Source: Corydoras sp. C115
Taxonomy: Eukaryota > Chordata > Actinopteri > Siluriformes > Callichthyidae
Assembly (NCBI GenBank): GCA_019802505.1
Contig: JAFMOC010000032.1
Span: 2,117,501-2,181,500, forward strand
DNA: 64,000 bases
Direction: 5' to 3'
Position 1 is the stretch's first letter, and the number at the start of each line of letters is the position of its first letter. The notes under the pieces were generated by a model that ran no database searches, was not told the origin of the DNA, and saw only the letters and a list, made by a program, of their open reading frames with translations. Of this stretch, positions 22,317 through 33,975 are shown piece after piece. The position numbers and the translations under genes are program-made.

Positions 22317-23500
22317 AAACTGAGGTAAATACATTAGATGATGTCATTCTAAATGCAAGACTACTCTCCCTCAACTCACACCGGAGTAAATACGCATTTA
22401 CACATTGACTGTCCAACTCTGACAGACACCAGGTGGCCCATACATCATCTACACCTAGTATATATATTGAGCTATCACCTCCAGCACAACCCGGACACAT
22501 TTACAACACGGTGTCAGCCGACATGGACCAGGTGGGATGAGTGACAGTCGAAATTTTGCGGACTGTCCCGCTCCCCTTATCAAGTACTGACAAACAGCCG
22601 CTGTCAGAAGTTTAGCAGCACGCCCCGCGCCGGTTGGCAGATATATAGCCGAACATGGGTTAAACTGTGTTTTAGCAGCGGTACCCATTTTCCACAGGAC
22701 ACTGAGGATCAATCTTCTTTATGTCACGTAAACAGGACGAGCGATCAATAGGACGACCTGCATGTTCTGAGTGGCGTCATAACAAATAAGTGCTACACAT
22801 GTTCTGGAGAACATATACGCTCATAAAACGAAGGAACATCAAATGGGAATATTTGAATTGGGCTGCTTGTGGTTTTATTAGTCAGATTTATATTGCCCTG
22901 TCAATGGGGGCATGTGAAAGCTACGGAATATTTATTTAAAGGTCCTTATATTTGGACTGCATGGTTATTTAAGAATATTTAAAAAATCGTGAAGGGAAAG
23001 AAAAATGTCTTGAATTAGGTTCAGTGGGAAAAAAAAAACATGTTTAATAAAGTGCTGGCTTTTTTCTGCGTGACCCTCAGGGCTGGCTGAGGGTTGAGGC
23101 TGCAACGAGTTACAGTCCAACCAATTTGTGGCTCTGAAGCAAACTACTTACAAATCAGTGGGAAGACATGGTAATAAGGAACAAAGAGATTTTAAGGCAG
23201 AGGTAGAAGCATATTTTATGTAAGAGCCCACGTCTCCCCGGGTTGGATTAACACTTTTTTTTAGCATGGGAATTTCACTTTAGATAAATTTGATGGATTT
23301 GAAGTTAGTGTTCCTCTAACAGGTTTCCCAAAGTGAGTGGAAAACAAAAAGAGCTTAATGGAAAACAACAGAATGGCCCTCCCTTCGTGTTTCTGCCCTC
23401 CTTTTTGGTATACACTTACAATGGATCTTTCACACTCTATCAAAGCGTTTATACTATTTACAGATATATAGAGTGCTGGATGATGGGGGTTTGGCAAAAA
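22317..23500. other. Single-copy non-coding DNA
   Basis: A moderately CpG-bearing patch lies at 22,540-22,700. No gene recognised. Confidence 0.55.
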
Positions 23501-23540
23501 GTATATATATGTATATATATATATATATATGTATATATAT
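23501..23540. repeat. (TA)n microsatellite
   Basis: Interrupted GTATATATAT units, immediately left of a SINE. Confidence 0.9.
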
Positions 23541-23735
23541 AAAACACACTCTATATGGTCAATTTGGAGAACTCAATTGACTTGATCCATGTTTTTGGAC
23601 TGTGGGAGGAAACTGGAGAACCCGGAAGAAACCCACACGGACACGGGGAGAACATGGAAACTCCACCCAGATGGGGATTCGAACCGGGAAGCGCTGAGAG
23701 GCGAACGTGCTAACCACTAAGCCACCGTGCTGCCC
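23541..23735 (-). mobile_element. DANA-like SINE, 3' half missing
   Basis: Starts at ACACACTCTATATGG (mid-body) against (TA)n and ends with a complete head (CCACCGTGCTGCCC). It faces the copy at 23747 head to head across (TA)5. Confidence 0.88.
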
Positions 23736-23746
23736 ATATATATATA

Positions 23747-24050
23747 TTCTCCTCTCAGCACTAGGGATTCCTGGTTCAAATCCCCATCTGGGTGGAGTTT
23801 CCATGTTCTCCCCGTGTCGGTGTGGGTTTCCTCCGGGTTCTCCGGTTTCTTCCCACAGTCCAAAAACATGGATCAAGGTCAATTGAATGCTCCAAATTGC
23901 CCCATATAGAGTATGTGTGTGTCTAGTGATAGATTGGCGCCCTGTCATGGGTGTATTTGCCCAGCGCCTGAAACGTTCTCTCCTGGATGGGCATGGGGAA
24001 CCCCCCCGCGACCCTAATATAGGATAAAGTGGAAGATAATGGGTGGATGG
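23747..24050 (+). mobile_element. DANA-like SINE, 5'-trimmed
   Basis: Begins at TTCTCCTCTCAGCACTAGGG (A box lost) and ends GGGTGGATGGAG. With 23541-23735 it forms an inverted pair separated by (TA)5 (~23736-23746). Confidence 0.9.
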
Positions 24051-24068
24051 AGATATCTATAGGAATAG

Positions 24069-24070
<2 letters not shown>

Positions 24071-24108
<38 letters not shown>
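24071..24108. repeat. (TA)n microsatellite
   Basis: Uninterrupted AT run of ~19 units, 20 bp after a SINE tail. Confidence 0.95.
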
Positions 24109-24111
<3 letters not shown>

Positions 24112-24838
24112 TTTTTTATTAATTAAAAATGATTATATATATTTTTTCTCTGCCACAACACAAATTAATAACACCCATCTATAACGCTAGCATATGAAAA
24201 CTTAGGTGATTAAATAATAAGCAAAGGGGAAAAAATGAATTGATTTAATTAATCCTAAACTAATAAGAAAAAACTCTTCCATAACAAATGCCCCACACTG
24301 TGTAATTCTGAACTTGTATGCTATGTACGGACCATACGGCTTATCTGAATTTCTCTAAAATACCACGTATAACCCCGAGGATGGAAAGTAGATGCGATCC
24401 GTACAATCTCGCATTCAAAGCTCGAATGTGACATTTAACTTTTAAAGCCGGTGAAAAGAGTGTGATTCTGTCAGACATGTTTATGTAGCCAGGCAAACCC
24501 CTACTGGCAAAGATGGGTGAACCAAGGTTATAGAGCTTATAAATAGACACCCCTCAAACCCAACAGTAACGCCTACCTGTGCGCGTGATGTTATGGCTGG
24601 CTTTTGTTGTCTGCCCAGCTTCTTGTAACACTTGAATAGAGCACTTATTAAATGTACTTTTGCATTATTTTGACGATCTTATAGACATATAGGTCTTCTG
24701 CAGCTCATCCCAAAGAAAATCAGGTCATTGAGGTCTAAGGAAATGCCTATGATATCAAAGATGAGTTTACTGTTCGTTCAGAACATTAAGAGACTGCTAA
24801 CTTCATTTTATTGCTGCATTTATATTTGCTGGGATTAG
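24109..24838. other. AT-rich single-copy DNA
   Basis: No gene recognised. Confidence 0.55.
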
Positions 24839-25214
24839 ACATAACACTCATCCATCCATCCATTATCTTCCATTATTTATCCTATATTGGGGTCACAGAG
24901 TGGGTTCCCCATGCCCATCCAGGGGAGAACGTATCGGGCGCTGGGCAGATACACCCAGGACAGGACGCCAATCTATCGCTGGGCACACACTCACTCACAC
25001 AGACACACTCTATATGGGGCAATTTGGAGAACTCAATTGACTTGATTCATGTTTTTGGACTGTGGGAGGAAACCGGAGAACCCGGAGGAAACCCACGTGG
25101 ACACGGGGAGAACATGGAAACTCCACCCAGATGGGGATTCGAACCGGGAATCCCTAGCGCTGAGAGGAGAACATGCTAAACCACTAAGCCACCGTGCCGC
25201 CCACATAACACTCA
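24839..25214 (-). mobile_element. DANA-like SINE, full length, 12-bp TSD
   Basis: Perfect TSD ACATAACACTCA at 24839-24850 and 25203-25214. The complement gives an unbroken frame through the element (24811-25179 on plus), showing how the SINE mimics a gene. Confidence 0.96.
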
Positions 25215-25323
25215 GATCTTCAAAACAGTGACTTTTTGGATTGAAAATACTAAATTAGACAATAATTCAAAAAGAAGTTTCTGCAATTAGTATTTCTGAA
25301 ATGTGACATTAAGCATGAATCCT

Positions 25324-25364
<41 letters not shown>

Positions 25365-25792
25365 CAGGTTTATAAAGAGCTGAATGATGCGGCACTGTAA
25401 AGGTATTTCACCCAAACCTTGAACCTCAAGTGTAGCAAGACACCCGGAGAGTGAATTTATTCTGAGAATGAAATATTAAAGGGAAGTTAAGATACTGTAC
25501 ATGCATGGCATGCCACGTCAGTAAGGTCAAAACAATCAGTGGAAAACATCTTCAGATGGCAAAAGAAGCTGCTCTGTAGCAAGAACTTCAGAATCCAGAG
25601 CGTTGTGCCAAAGTCGCTGGTTTGGATGTGTAGGATGCCGGGTAGAAGGTTCTCTGTTCCACTATTTTTCACTGAAGAACTTGTTTGTATCTACCGGTTT
25701 TGCTGCCTGCACAAGCAGACACAACAGAATTTGTGTTAAATGTATAAAGATATTTAAGGTTTAAACATTAAACTAAAGCTATGGATTACATT
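25215..25792. other. Single-copy DNA with (CA)n at 25325-25361
   Basis: ~18 CA units, otherwise nothing recognised. Confidence 0.6.
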
Positions 25793-25949
25793 TGGTCATT
25801 TCAGCAAGTGCTTTTATCCAAGGCGAGCACAGGGTTGATACAGCGCCCCCTGGAGCAATGAGAGTTAAGGGTCTTGCTCAAGGACCCACAGTGGTAACTT
25901 CAGTGGACCTGGGATTTGAACCCACAAGCTTCAGATTGATAGCCCATAT
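25793..25949 (-). mobile_element. Type-2 tRNA SINE, head truncated
   Basis: The complement reads from GGGCTATCAATCTGAAGC through B box GGTTCAAATCC and ATTGCTCCAGG to AAGCACTTGCTGAAATGACC. A DANA-like SINE begins where the A box should be. Confidence 0.85.
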
Positions 25950-26438
25950 ATATTATTTATCTTCTGCTTTATCCTTTACTAGGGTCGCGGGGGGGGGGGG
26001 TTCCCCATGCCCATCCAGGGGAGAACGTTTCGGGTGCTGGGCAGATACACCCATACACCCAAGACAGGGCGCCAATCTATCACTGGACACACTTTAACTC
26101 ACACACATACACTCTATATGGGGCAATTTGGAGAATTCAACTGACCTTGATCCATGTTTTAGGACTATGGGAGGAAACCAGAGAACCCGGAGTAAACCCA
26201 CGTGGACACGGGGAGAACATGGACGTTCCAATTCATCCCCTCTTTTTGCCGGTCACTAGAGTTTTTCCACTTTAAACTTATCAAGTATTTTTATTAATGA
26301 AGCTCAATGGCGATTTAAGGTTGGCTTGTGGTTAAAGAACACGGGGAGAACATGGAAACTCCACCCAGATGGGGATTCAAACCTGGAATCCCCAGCGCTG
26401 AGAGGAGAACATGCCCACTAAGCCACTATGCCGCCAGC
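25950..26438 (-). mobile_element. DANA-like SINE split by a 116-bp insertion
   Basis: Left part to 26222 and right part from 26339, continuous apart from a 17-bp duplication ACACGGGGAGAACATGG (26206-26222, 26339-26355). Short direct repeat AGCCCAT flanks the whole SINE. Confidence 0.9.
26223..26338 (+). mobile_element. Unclassified 116-bp insertion with 17-bp TSD
   Basis: It lies inside the SINE with a perfect 17-bp TSD, the length expected of LINE-type retrotransposition. A relative is at 38748-38865 (shared GTTCCAATTCATCCC-like start, GAGTTTTTCCACYTTAAACTT, GATTTAAGGTTGGCTTGTGG). There is no poly-A or pol III box, so this may be a 5'-truncated 3' end of a longer element. Confidence 0.8.
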
Positions 26439-26449
26439 CCATCCATCTA

Positions 26450-27095
26450 TGCAAATTGTGGGGGTATCATACTCGGGTATAATAAATCATTTAATTACAT
26501 GGATCATAACCTGAGCATAAAAAAAAGATCAGGACAACCCTGTTCATTTACTTCTTCTTAATTTGCTCGTTGTGAGAATTCATTTCCCGGCATTTCATTG
26601 ACCGCAGACGTGAACCTCGGAAGTGTACGAGCATTTGCAAACACCATCAGGAATGGGGCTTAATGGCATGATGTTAAAGTAAATTTGGTGTATAAAAGAA
26701 TGGTAATACTACTAAGTACGGCTCTGCGGTGTAATGGAGCCGGGTTAAAGCACATAACATAATCGTTTTCTTATTAAAGGAAAAGATTGCTTGTGCCGGG
26801 GTAATTGCTTGTAACAAGACAATATTACAACGATCCCGAAATACAATAACACTGGGCTGAAAACCATAGATTTATATACGGATGGATTAGAGGAGAAGGA
26901 ATCGGTTTACTGTCTGGCGTGCCCCAGACGTCTGAGCTGAAGAGCACCGAGAAAAGTCCATATGAGGAACGTTAGAACCCTGAAGTATCTGAAGAGATGA
27001 GTAATGTGTAATGAGGTTCTGCCCTTATCAGTCATATCAAGGTTTTCTATAATGAAGGCGAGTGCAGAGCCGCAAATAAACTACTACTAATGCTT
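26450..27095. other. Single-copy non-coding DNA
   Basis: Nothing recognised. Confidence 0.55.
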
Positions 27096-27461
27096 TTGGC
27101 ATCATTCATTCATTCATTATCTCCCGCTTCATCCTCTATTAGGGTCGCGGGGGGGTTCCCCATGCCCATCCAGGGGAGAACGCCTCGGGCGCTGGGCAGA
27201 TACACCTAGGACAGGACGCCAATCTATCCCTGGGCACACACTCACTCACACAAACACACTCTATATGGGGCAATTTGGAGAATTCAATAGACTTGATCCA
27301 TGTTTTTGGACTGTGGGAGGAAACCGGGAGAACACGGAGGAAACCCACGCGGACATGGGGGGAACATGGAAACTCCACCCAGATGGGGATTCGAACCGGG
27401 AATCCCTAGCGCTGAGAGGAGAACATGCCAACCACTAAGCCACCGTGCCGCCTTGGCATCA
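27096..27461 (-). mobile_element. DANA-like SINE, full length, 9-bp TSD
   Basis: TTGGCATCA at 27096-27104 and 27453-27461. Confidence 0.95.
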
Positions 27462-27476
27462 AATTAGTAAATAAAT

Positions 27477-27803
27477 ATCCATCCATCCATTATCTCCCGC
27501 TTTATCCTCTATTAGGGTCGCGGTGGGGTTCCCCATGCCCATCCAGGGGAGAACGTTTCGGGCGCTGGGCAGATACACCCAGGACAGGGTGCCAATCCAT
27601 CGCTGGGCGCACACTCACTCACACAGACACACTCTATATGGGGCAATTTGGAGAACTCAATTGACTTGATCCATGTTTTTGGACTGTGGGAGGAAACCGG
27701 AGAACCCGGAGGAAACCCACGCGGACACGGGGAGGACATGGAAACTCCACCCAGATTGGGATTCGAACCGGGAATCCCTAGCACCCTAAGCCACCGGGCG
27801 GTC
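27477..27803 (-). mobile_element. DANA-like SINE with head deletion
   Basis: 16 bp from the previous SINE and in the same direction. The head is damaged: AATCCCTAGCACCCTAAGCCACC lacks the segment between the boxes. Confidence 0.92.
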
Positions 27804-28700
27804 CTACTAAATGCATATGTTGAAAATAAAATCTGAAATAAAATCCTGTAATTCAAATGCTATATACTGTATAGTTTAAACTATTATGTAAAGCTCCGAA
27901 ACGTCATATGCATTTCAATGAATATGCAGCATGTTTTCTGTGATTGCTGTGTAATTCCCCCTGCACGTTTCGACTGTATGCATGTGTCGGCGGTCCATAC
28001 GAACATGGCCATTATGTTTAACTTAGTATTGATTGTTCCAAATGGAACTGCAAATTGCATCGCTCGCTTTCTCGCTCATTTCAGAGGCTTTTATTCGATG
28101 TTGCACTTGATGCTGAGGTGTTTTTTTTTTATTTTATTTTTTTTATTATTATTAAGATCCCATAAATGATGGGAGTGTTTGTCAGTGTGCATGCCAGGCA
28201 CGGAGACCCGGCTGTCTCAGCGTTGTGCGAAGGGGAGGGCAGGTCTGTTTGGAAGATGAGTGCGCCTGAGAGAGTGAGAGAGGAGGCTGGTAAAATGGCA
28301 GCGGTGGCGTGGAGATGAAAATTGATTTATTGCAGTGGTGATGAGAAGCGGCGTGCCTCGCGCTCTGGGGAAGTGGACTGCGGCAACATAAAACAGTGCT
28401 TTTGATAGTAATTGCTGTGGGGGTCCCGCAAGACCCGCTAACATGGAGCCACGGCAAAATTTATGCATTCCTGATGCAGTATGCCCATCTAATTTTGGCC
28501 TCTCTTGAGTTGCCGAAGCCCCGCGCTAAGAAACAGGCAGCAGGCCACTGAGAGTCCACAAACTCATTGAGAATTCAACAGACGGCGACGGTAATCTGAA
28601 AGTCCATGCTGTTTTATGATTTATAGACAAAACTGACTCCAATTCTTATGAGAGTCTTACAGAGTGCATGAAACACTGAGGCCTAACATAGAAATGCATT
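27804..28700. other. Single-copy DNA, candidate conserved non-coding block
   Basis: 28,180-28,560 is GC-balanced with several CpGs and no repeat similarity. No exon structure seen. Confidence 0.5.
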
Positions 28701-28779
28701 GATTAATCTGTATGACCAAAATATGTGGACACCCCTAGTAAAGTATTGCTTTAGTTCTCACAAAGTGTGACTCTCCACG

Positions 28780-29095
28780 GAGACATTTTTGGCAATTTGC
28801 AGGGTAGCGTAGTGGGTTACCATGGCAACATGTCAGCACTAGGGATTCAGGTTCCAATCTGGGTGGAGTTTCCATGTTCTCCCCATGTCCGTATTGGTTT
28901 TCTCTGGATTCTCCGGTTCTCAAAACATGGATTCAAGATGAATTGGCTGCTCTTGTTTGCCCCTATATAGTGTGTGAGTGATTGAGTGTGTGAGTGTGTG
29001 AGTGAGTGCCAGCACAGTGTCCAAAATGTTCTCCTCAGGCTGGGCATGGAGAACCCCATGCAACCCTACTAGAGGATTAATCGTTCAAGATGATG
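28780..29095 (+). mobile_element. Old, diverged DANA-like SINE
   Basis: 'GTAGCGTAGTGGGTTACCATG', 'GGTTCCAATCTGGGTGGAG', 'TGGGCATGGAGAACCCCATGC', 'ATCGTTCAAGATGATGAGATG'. It is clearly older than the other copies. Confidence 0.8.
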
Positions 29096-29239
29096 AGATG
29101 AGATGTCATGAAGGGTTATAACCATATGACATGAGGCTTATTAACACAGCTTAATGCATTATAATATAAATTTTGGATACTTTCCACAATCCTATGTATA
29201 TAATATGTGATTGCACTTTACATAACGTGTGTAAAGTAG

Positions 29240-29303
29240 TAGAACTCAATTGACTTGATCCATGTTTTTGGACTGTGGGAGGAAACCTGAGAACCCGGAG
29301 GAA
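29240..29303 (-). mobile_element. DANA-like SINE fragment
   Basis: AACTCAATTGACTTGATCC to CCCGGAGGAA only, truncated at both ends, nine bases before a plus-strand SINE. Confidence 0.85.
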
Positions 29304-29311
29304 CGGGTTAA

Positions 29312-29648
29312 GCACGGTGGCTTAGTGGTTTAGCATGTTCTCCTCTCAGCTCTAGGGATTCCCAGTTCGAATCCCCATCTGGGTGGAGTTTCCATGTTCT
29401 CCCCGTGTCTGCGTGGGTTTCCTCCGGGTTCTCCGGTTTCCTCCCACAGTCCAAAAACATGGATCAAGTCAATTTTGTTCTCCAAATTGCCACATATAGA
29501 GTGTGTATGTGTGAGTGAGTGTGTGCCCAGCGATGGATTGGCACCCTGTCCTGGGTGCCCGAAACGTTCTCCCCTGGATGGTCATGGGGAACCCCACCGC
29601 GACCCTAATATAGGATGAAGCGGAAGATAATGAATGAATGAATGAATG
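29312..29648 (+). mobile_element. DANA-like SINE, near full length
   Basis: Head AGCACGGTGGCTTAGTGG. A short deletion joins CTGGGTGCCCGAAACG. Tail GAATGAATGAATGA. Confidence 0.93.
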
Positions 29649-30554
29649 ATTCAAATGTACACCATATAATGCATTATGTCACATTGCCCTTTATGAATGT
29701 AGTTTTAATTTATGAGGCTTATGACAAATGCTCTAAAGCATTGTGAATACTTTATAAAGCTTTGTTTATAAGGCATTATGAACACCAGATTAATAAAAAG
29801 TGTTACCAGGAAAAAAGACTTTTCTATGTGATAATACTGTAAGGAGTAGCACAGATCTGTTCTTGGCATCTTCACACTTTCCGAACTCTTTGATTCCTCC
29901 ACTGTGGCTCGCTGTACGATTGATGAAGTGACGTTTATTTAAAGCGACATGCACGGCTGCTGAAATCTGCATTTTTAGGCCAAATGACATTTCCGCATAC
30001 GCAATGTAGCCTAATTAGAATCGAAGGCTGTGGGTCTCGGTTAGAACAATTGGGTCCTCAGAAAGGACATGAGGCAGGGAGGGGGGGTTAATGCAAACGG
30101 TCCACTAGCATCATCCATTTAAACAAACGGCATGCTGGACATGCAAACCAACCCGTCTGCGAGCCGGCTGGCTTTACGGGGCTATGTGAATTCCTCCTGC
30201 AGCTGTATTCGGATGCCTAACTTGTTTATCCCTGTTTTTCGTTTGCTTTGATTAGGTACAGAAAAAAAAAAAAAAGAGTTGTGCAAAGGGAGGCCGAGCG
30301 TGAGAAAAACGTCCACAGTTGCCAAGCAACTGCAGCTCTAACTAACTAGGTGGTGACAGTGAAGCAGCGAGTTAATGAGGACTCACAATGAACTGAACTT
30401 TCATCTTTTCTATCCAAAGGCAATGATTCAGTGGGCAGCGATCACAATGCATGTCATCGGAACACCCACCCCCCTCCCAAAAAACAGTTGAGGCGCTTAT
30501 TTAACAAGCATTAAATATTTAAACTTTAAAAATGGGGGTAATCTCTCACGTCAC
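29649..30554. other. Single-copy non-coding DNA
   Basis: No gene recognised. Confidence 0.55.
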
Positions 30555-30780
30555 GGCAGAGCGCTGGGTTAGAACCCTGTGCGGGATGGCCAAGGTCCTT
30601 TCTGTGTAGAGTTTGCATGTTCTCCCAACTCCAGTGCTAATATTCTCCCACAATTCAGGAATAAGCTTGAAGGTGGATGGGCGTAACTTGCATGCCTCCC
30701 TTGCCGTTTGACGTTGAGTGCTGGGACAAGCTCCAATATGTCCCGCTACAGGAAAAACTGATTAGAAAATGGAGGAGTGA
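30555..30780 (+). mobile_element. Very old DANA-like SINE
   Basis: 'GGTTAGAACCCTG', 'TAGAGTTTGCATGTTCTCCC', 'TATTCTCCCACAATTCAGGAA', 'TTGAGTGCTGGGACAAGCTCC' and 'GAAAATGGAGGAGTGAATGA' keep the order of the SINE. The wording 'GAGTTTGCATGTTCTCCC' is closer to the SINE form I recall from other fish. Confidence 0.7.
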
Positions 30781-30918
30781 ATGATTTATCATGACAAGTC
30801 TGTGTTTTCAAGAGAAAAAAAGTTGAATTTTTAATATTAGAATATTGTTGAAATGCTTTTGGGGGTTCAGGCTTAGAACTCTGCTTAAGATAAGATAAGA
30901 TGAGATAAGGCAAGATAT

Positions 30919-31269
30919 ATACATCCAGCCATCCATCCATTATCTTCTGCTTTATGCTATAGTAGGGTCACGAGGGGTGACCCATACCCATCCAGGGGAG
31001 AAGGTTTCGGGCGCTGGGCAGATACACCCAGGACAAGACGCCAATCTATCGCTGGGCACACACAGACACACTTCATATGGGGCAATTTAGAGAATTCAAC
31101 TGACCTTGATCCATGTTTTTGGACTGTGGGAGGAAACCGAAGAACCCGGAGGAAACCCACACGGACACGGGGAGAACATGGAAACTCCACCCAGATGGGG
31201 ATTTGAACAGGGAATCCCTAGTGCTGAGAGGAGAACATGCTAAATACTAAGCCATTGTGCCGATACATC
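30919..31269 (-). mobile_element. DANA-like SINE, short TSD
   Basis: ATACATC at 30919-30925 and 31263-31269. B-box complement is GGATTTGAACA (mutated). Confidence 0.92.
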
Positions 31270-31291
31270 AATATATATATATATATATATT
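31270..31291. repeat. (TA)n next to SINE head
   Basis: ~11 TA units. Confidence 0.9.
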
Positions 31292-31499
31292 AAAAAAGGT
31301 ATATTTTGGTAACATAATTAAAAAGTATAATTTGCATCATTTACGTATTTAATATATATATAATACTGTTATGTACATGACATGATATGACATCAAGGAC
31401 TATAACAAACACTATATACACAATAATTGCACAATATATTATTATTATCAATATATTATCAATTTCAATATCAATTATAAATATATCAATATATTGTAT

Positions 31500-31665
31500 T
31501 AGCCTATAACCCCTTCATACATGAATTGTGGGAGGAATCTGGAATACCCCAAGGTAAAGTCCACTCGGACACAAAAAGGACTTTTTGCCCCGGCCAGGAA
31601 CCAAACCCAGAACCTCCTTGCTGTGAAGCACTAACCACGGCATCATCCTTGTCCTTCTGTCGTCC
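31500..31665 (-). mobile_element. Old DANA-like SINE fragment
   Basis: 'AATTGTGGGAGGAATCTGGAA', 'AAAGTCCACTCGGACACAAA', 'AACCAAACCCAGAACCTCCTT' follow the minus-strand SINE order at low identity. Confidence 0.6.
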
Positions 31666-32015
31666 ATGACTTACTGTATAACGAGGATTATAGTCTCGCC
31701 GAGTCCTGCCGAGCACTTCTTCACATGTTGCCAGATCATCGCGTTATTCATTTTTTTTTAAATCAACCCAGTTAAACATCAAATTCATGTAAAAGAAGCC
31801 TTTGCAAAAGATTAAACGTGCCTGGGCTTGCTAAGCCTGCTACACGCCTGTAAATAGAAAGTGAGAAAACGCTGGTAAATCCCAAGTCTCTGCTTAAATC
31901 CTGAACTTTTATCCGGAGTTACTTTCTGAAGTTTGTACCACCACGCACAGTTATGTGAAAAATATAATTATATAAAAAAATAATTAAAATAATAATAAAA
32001 AGGTGAATTTACATT
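31666..32015. other. Single-copy non-coding DNA
   Basis: Nothing recognised. Confidence 0.5.
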
Positions 32016-32396
32016 CAGGTGGCTTAGTGGTTGGCACGTTCTCCTCTCAGCACTAGGGATTCCCAGTTCGAATCCCCATCTGAGTGGAGTTTCCATGTTC
32101 TCCCCGTGTCTGCGTGGGTTTCCTCCGGGTTCTCCGGTTTCCTCCCACAGTCCAAAAACATGGTTCAAGTCAATTGAGTTCTCCAATTTGCCCCATATAG
32201 TGTGTGTATGTGTGCGTGTCTGTGTGAGTGTGTGCCCAGCGATAGATTGGTGCCCTGTCCTGGGTGTATCTGCCCAGCGCCCGAAACATTCTCCCCTGGA
32301 TGGGCATGGGGAACCCCCCCCCCCCCCACGCGACCCTAATATAGGACAAAGCGGAAGATAATGAATGAATGAATGAATGAATGAATGAATGAATGA
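32016..32396 (+). mobile_element. DANA-like SINE, near full length
   Basis: Begins GGTGGCTTAGTGG, C tract of ~14, nine GAAT-type tail units. Confidence 0.94.
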
Positions 32397-32454
32397 AATT
32401 ATATTTATTTCTCAAGTTTTCGTCTTATTTCAGAAACTTCGGCTTAATTATATA

Positions 32455-32728
32455 CTTGGGACTAGGTTCGTAGGACATTTCCCATGCCCATCCAGGGGAG
32501 AACGTCTCAGGCGCTGGGCAGATACATCCAGGACAGGACGCCAATCCATCGTTGGACACACACACACACAACGTATATAGGGGCAGTTTATAGCAGCCAA
32601 TTGTCCTTAAATCCATGTTTTTGGAAAACCCGGACACGGGGCATGTGGAGAATATGAAAAGTCCACCCAGATTGGGATTCGAACCTGGATCCCCAGTGCT
32701 GAGTGGAGAACATGCCAACCACTAAATT
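32455..32728 (-). mobile_element. Diverged DANA-like SINE, both ends trimmed
   Basis: From CCCATGCCCATCCAGGGG to CATGCCAACCACTAA. It is shortened between TTTTTGGAAAACC and GGACACGGGG. Confidence 0.87.
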
Positions 32729-32756
32729 ATTTAAAGACATTGTTTTCTCTGGTTGA

Positions 32757-33111
32757 GGGGCAGCACAGAGGCTTAGTGGTTGGCATGTTCTCCTCTCAGC
32801 GCTAGGGATTCCCGGTTCCAATCCCAATATGGGTGGAGTTTCTATGTTCTCCATGTCCACGTGGGTTTCCTCTGGGTTCTCCGGTTTCCTCTCACAGTCT
32901 AAAAACATGGATCAGGTCGATTGAATTATCCAAAATGCCCCATATAGAGTTTGTTTGTGTGAGTGAGTGTGTACCCAGTGATAGATTGGCGCCCTGTCCT
33001 GGGTGTATCTGCCCAGCGCCCGAAACCTTCTCCCCTGGATGGGCATGGGGAACCCCTCCGCAACCCTAATAGAGGATAAAGGGGAAGATAATGGATGGAT
33101 GGATGGATGTT
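32757..33111 (+). mobile_element. DANA-like SINE, full length
   Basis: Head GGGCAGCACAGAGGCTTAGTGG, tail (GGAT)4. Confidence 0.93.
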
Positions 33112-33866
33112 TGAGGTTTGTGAGGTATGTGTCACATGACAGACCTTTCATTTCTAAGTGTGAACATGGCGCTGCTCATCTGTAATCATGCCAGCAGGCC
33201 GGAGCAGATTTGCACGCCGTTATAATGTCTCTGCGTCATTAGTTTCCTTCCTCTGTCTCTAGATTAATGTCTCCATCTAGTGCTGGGTCCTCAAAGCAGC
33301 CAGCAGAGCTCTTCGGGGAATCCAAAGTCAAGTGTCCAACTCTGCATACACCTCCTCCAGCCCCCCACCCTCCCACCCACCCGCCCAGCCATCCACCTAC
33401 AGTCTCACAGCCCTTGTAAAGGTGCTCTTTTCACTTTGGAGACATGAGAAAGAAGAACGTTGTGGAAAAAGGGCAGCGTTGACATAAACATGACATATTT
33501 ACCAAACTACCTTTTAAGTGTCTTTATGCAGCCTGTGCACGGGTCGAACACTTTCAGCTGAGCGTGTCCACTTCGGCACCACATGCAAAGCTCAGGCGCT
33601 TACCGTCTCTCCCTACAGGCCTCCAGAACCCTGCTGACATTTCCACTGGCTTATCGTCCTTTCCCTTTTTTTTTTTGCAGCGGGTGGTCTTATTAACCAC
33701 CAGCAGTGATTATGTATTTCATCCAGCTGAGTGTGTGTCTTTAGTGTCTTTAGTTTGCTTAAATTAGTCATTTTACAGAAGAAAGAGTGTGCTCACAGCT
33801 CTAAGTACAAAAACTAATTCATTGTAATTAACAGTAATTGTATGCCAAAACTATAAGGACGTCCAA
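33112..33866. other. Single-copy non-coding DNA
   Basis: Includes a C-rich patch at 33,355-33,395. No gene recognised. Confidence 0.55.
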
Positions 33867-33975
33867 CAAGTTATATAGAGCTTTTTACAATAGTACATCA
33901 CAAAGCAGCTTTACAGTGTTATAAGCCTTTAAACCCCCAACGAGCAAACCAAAGCGACAGTGGCAAGACATTTTC
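33867..33975 (-). repeat. Retroelement 3'-end fragment, inverted
   Basis: The complement gives 'GCCACTGTCGCTTTGGTTTGC', 'TCGTTGGGGGTTTAAAGG' and 'CTGTAAAGCTGCTTTGTGATG', the block seen on plus at 7.7 and 21.5 kb. It is interrupted at its 5' side by the next SINE. Confidence 0.7.

Noticed and set aside
28700..28760. GACCAAAATATGTGGACACCC as a DNA-transposon fragment
   Set aside because: Reminiscent of a common fish repeat phrase but too short and flanked by an old SINE; not enough to call.
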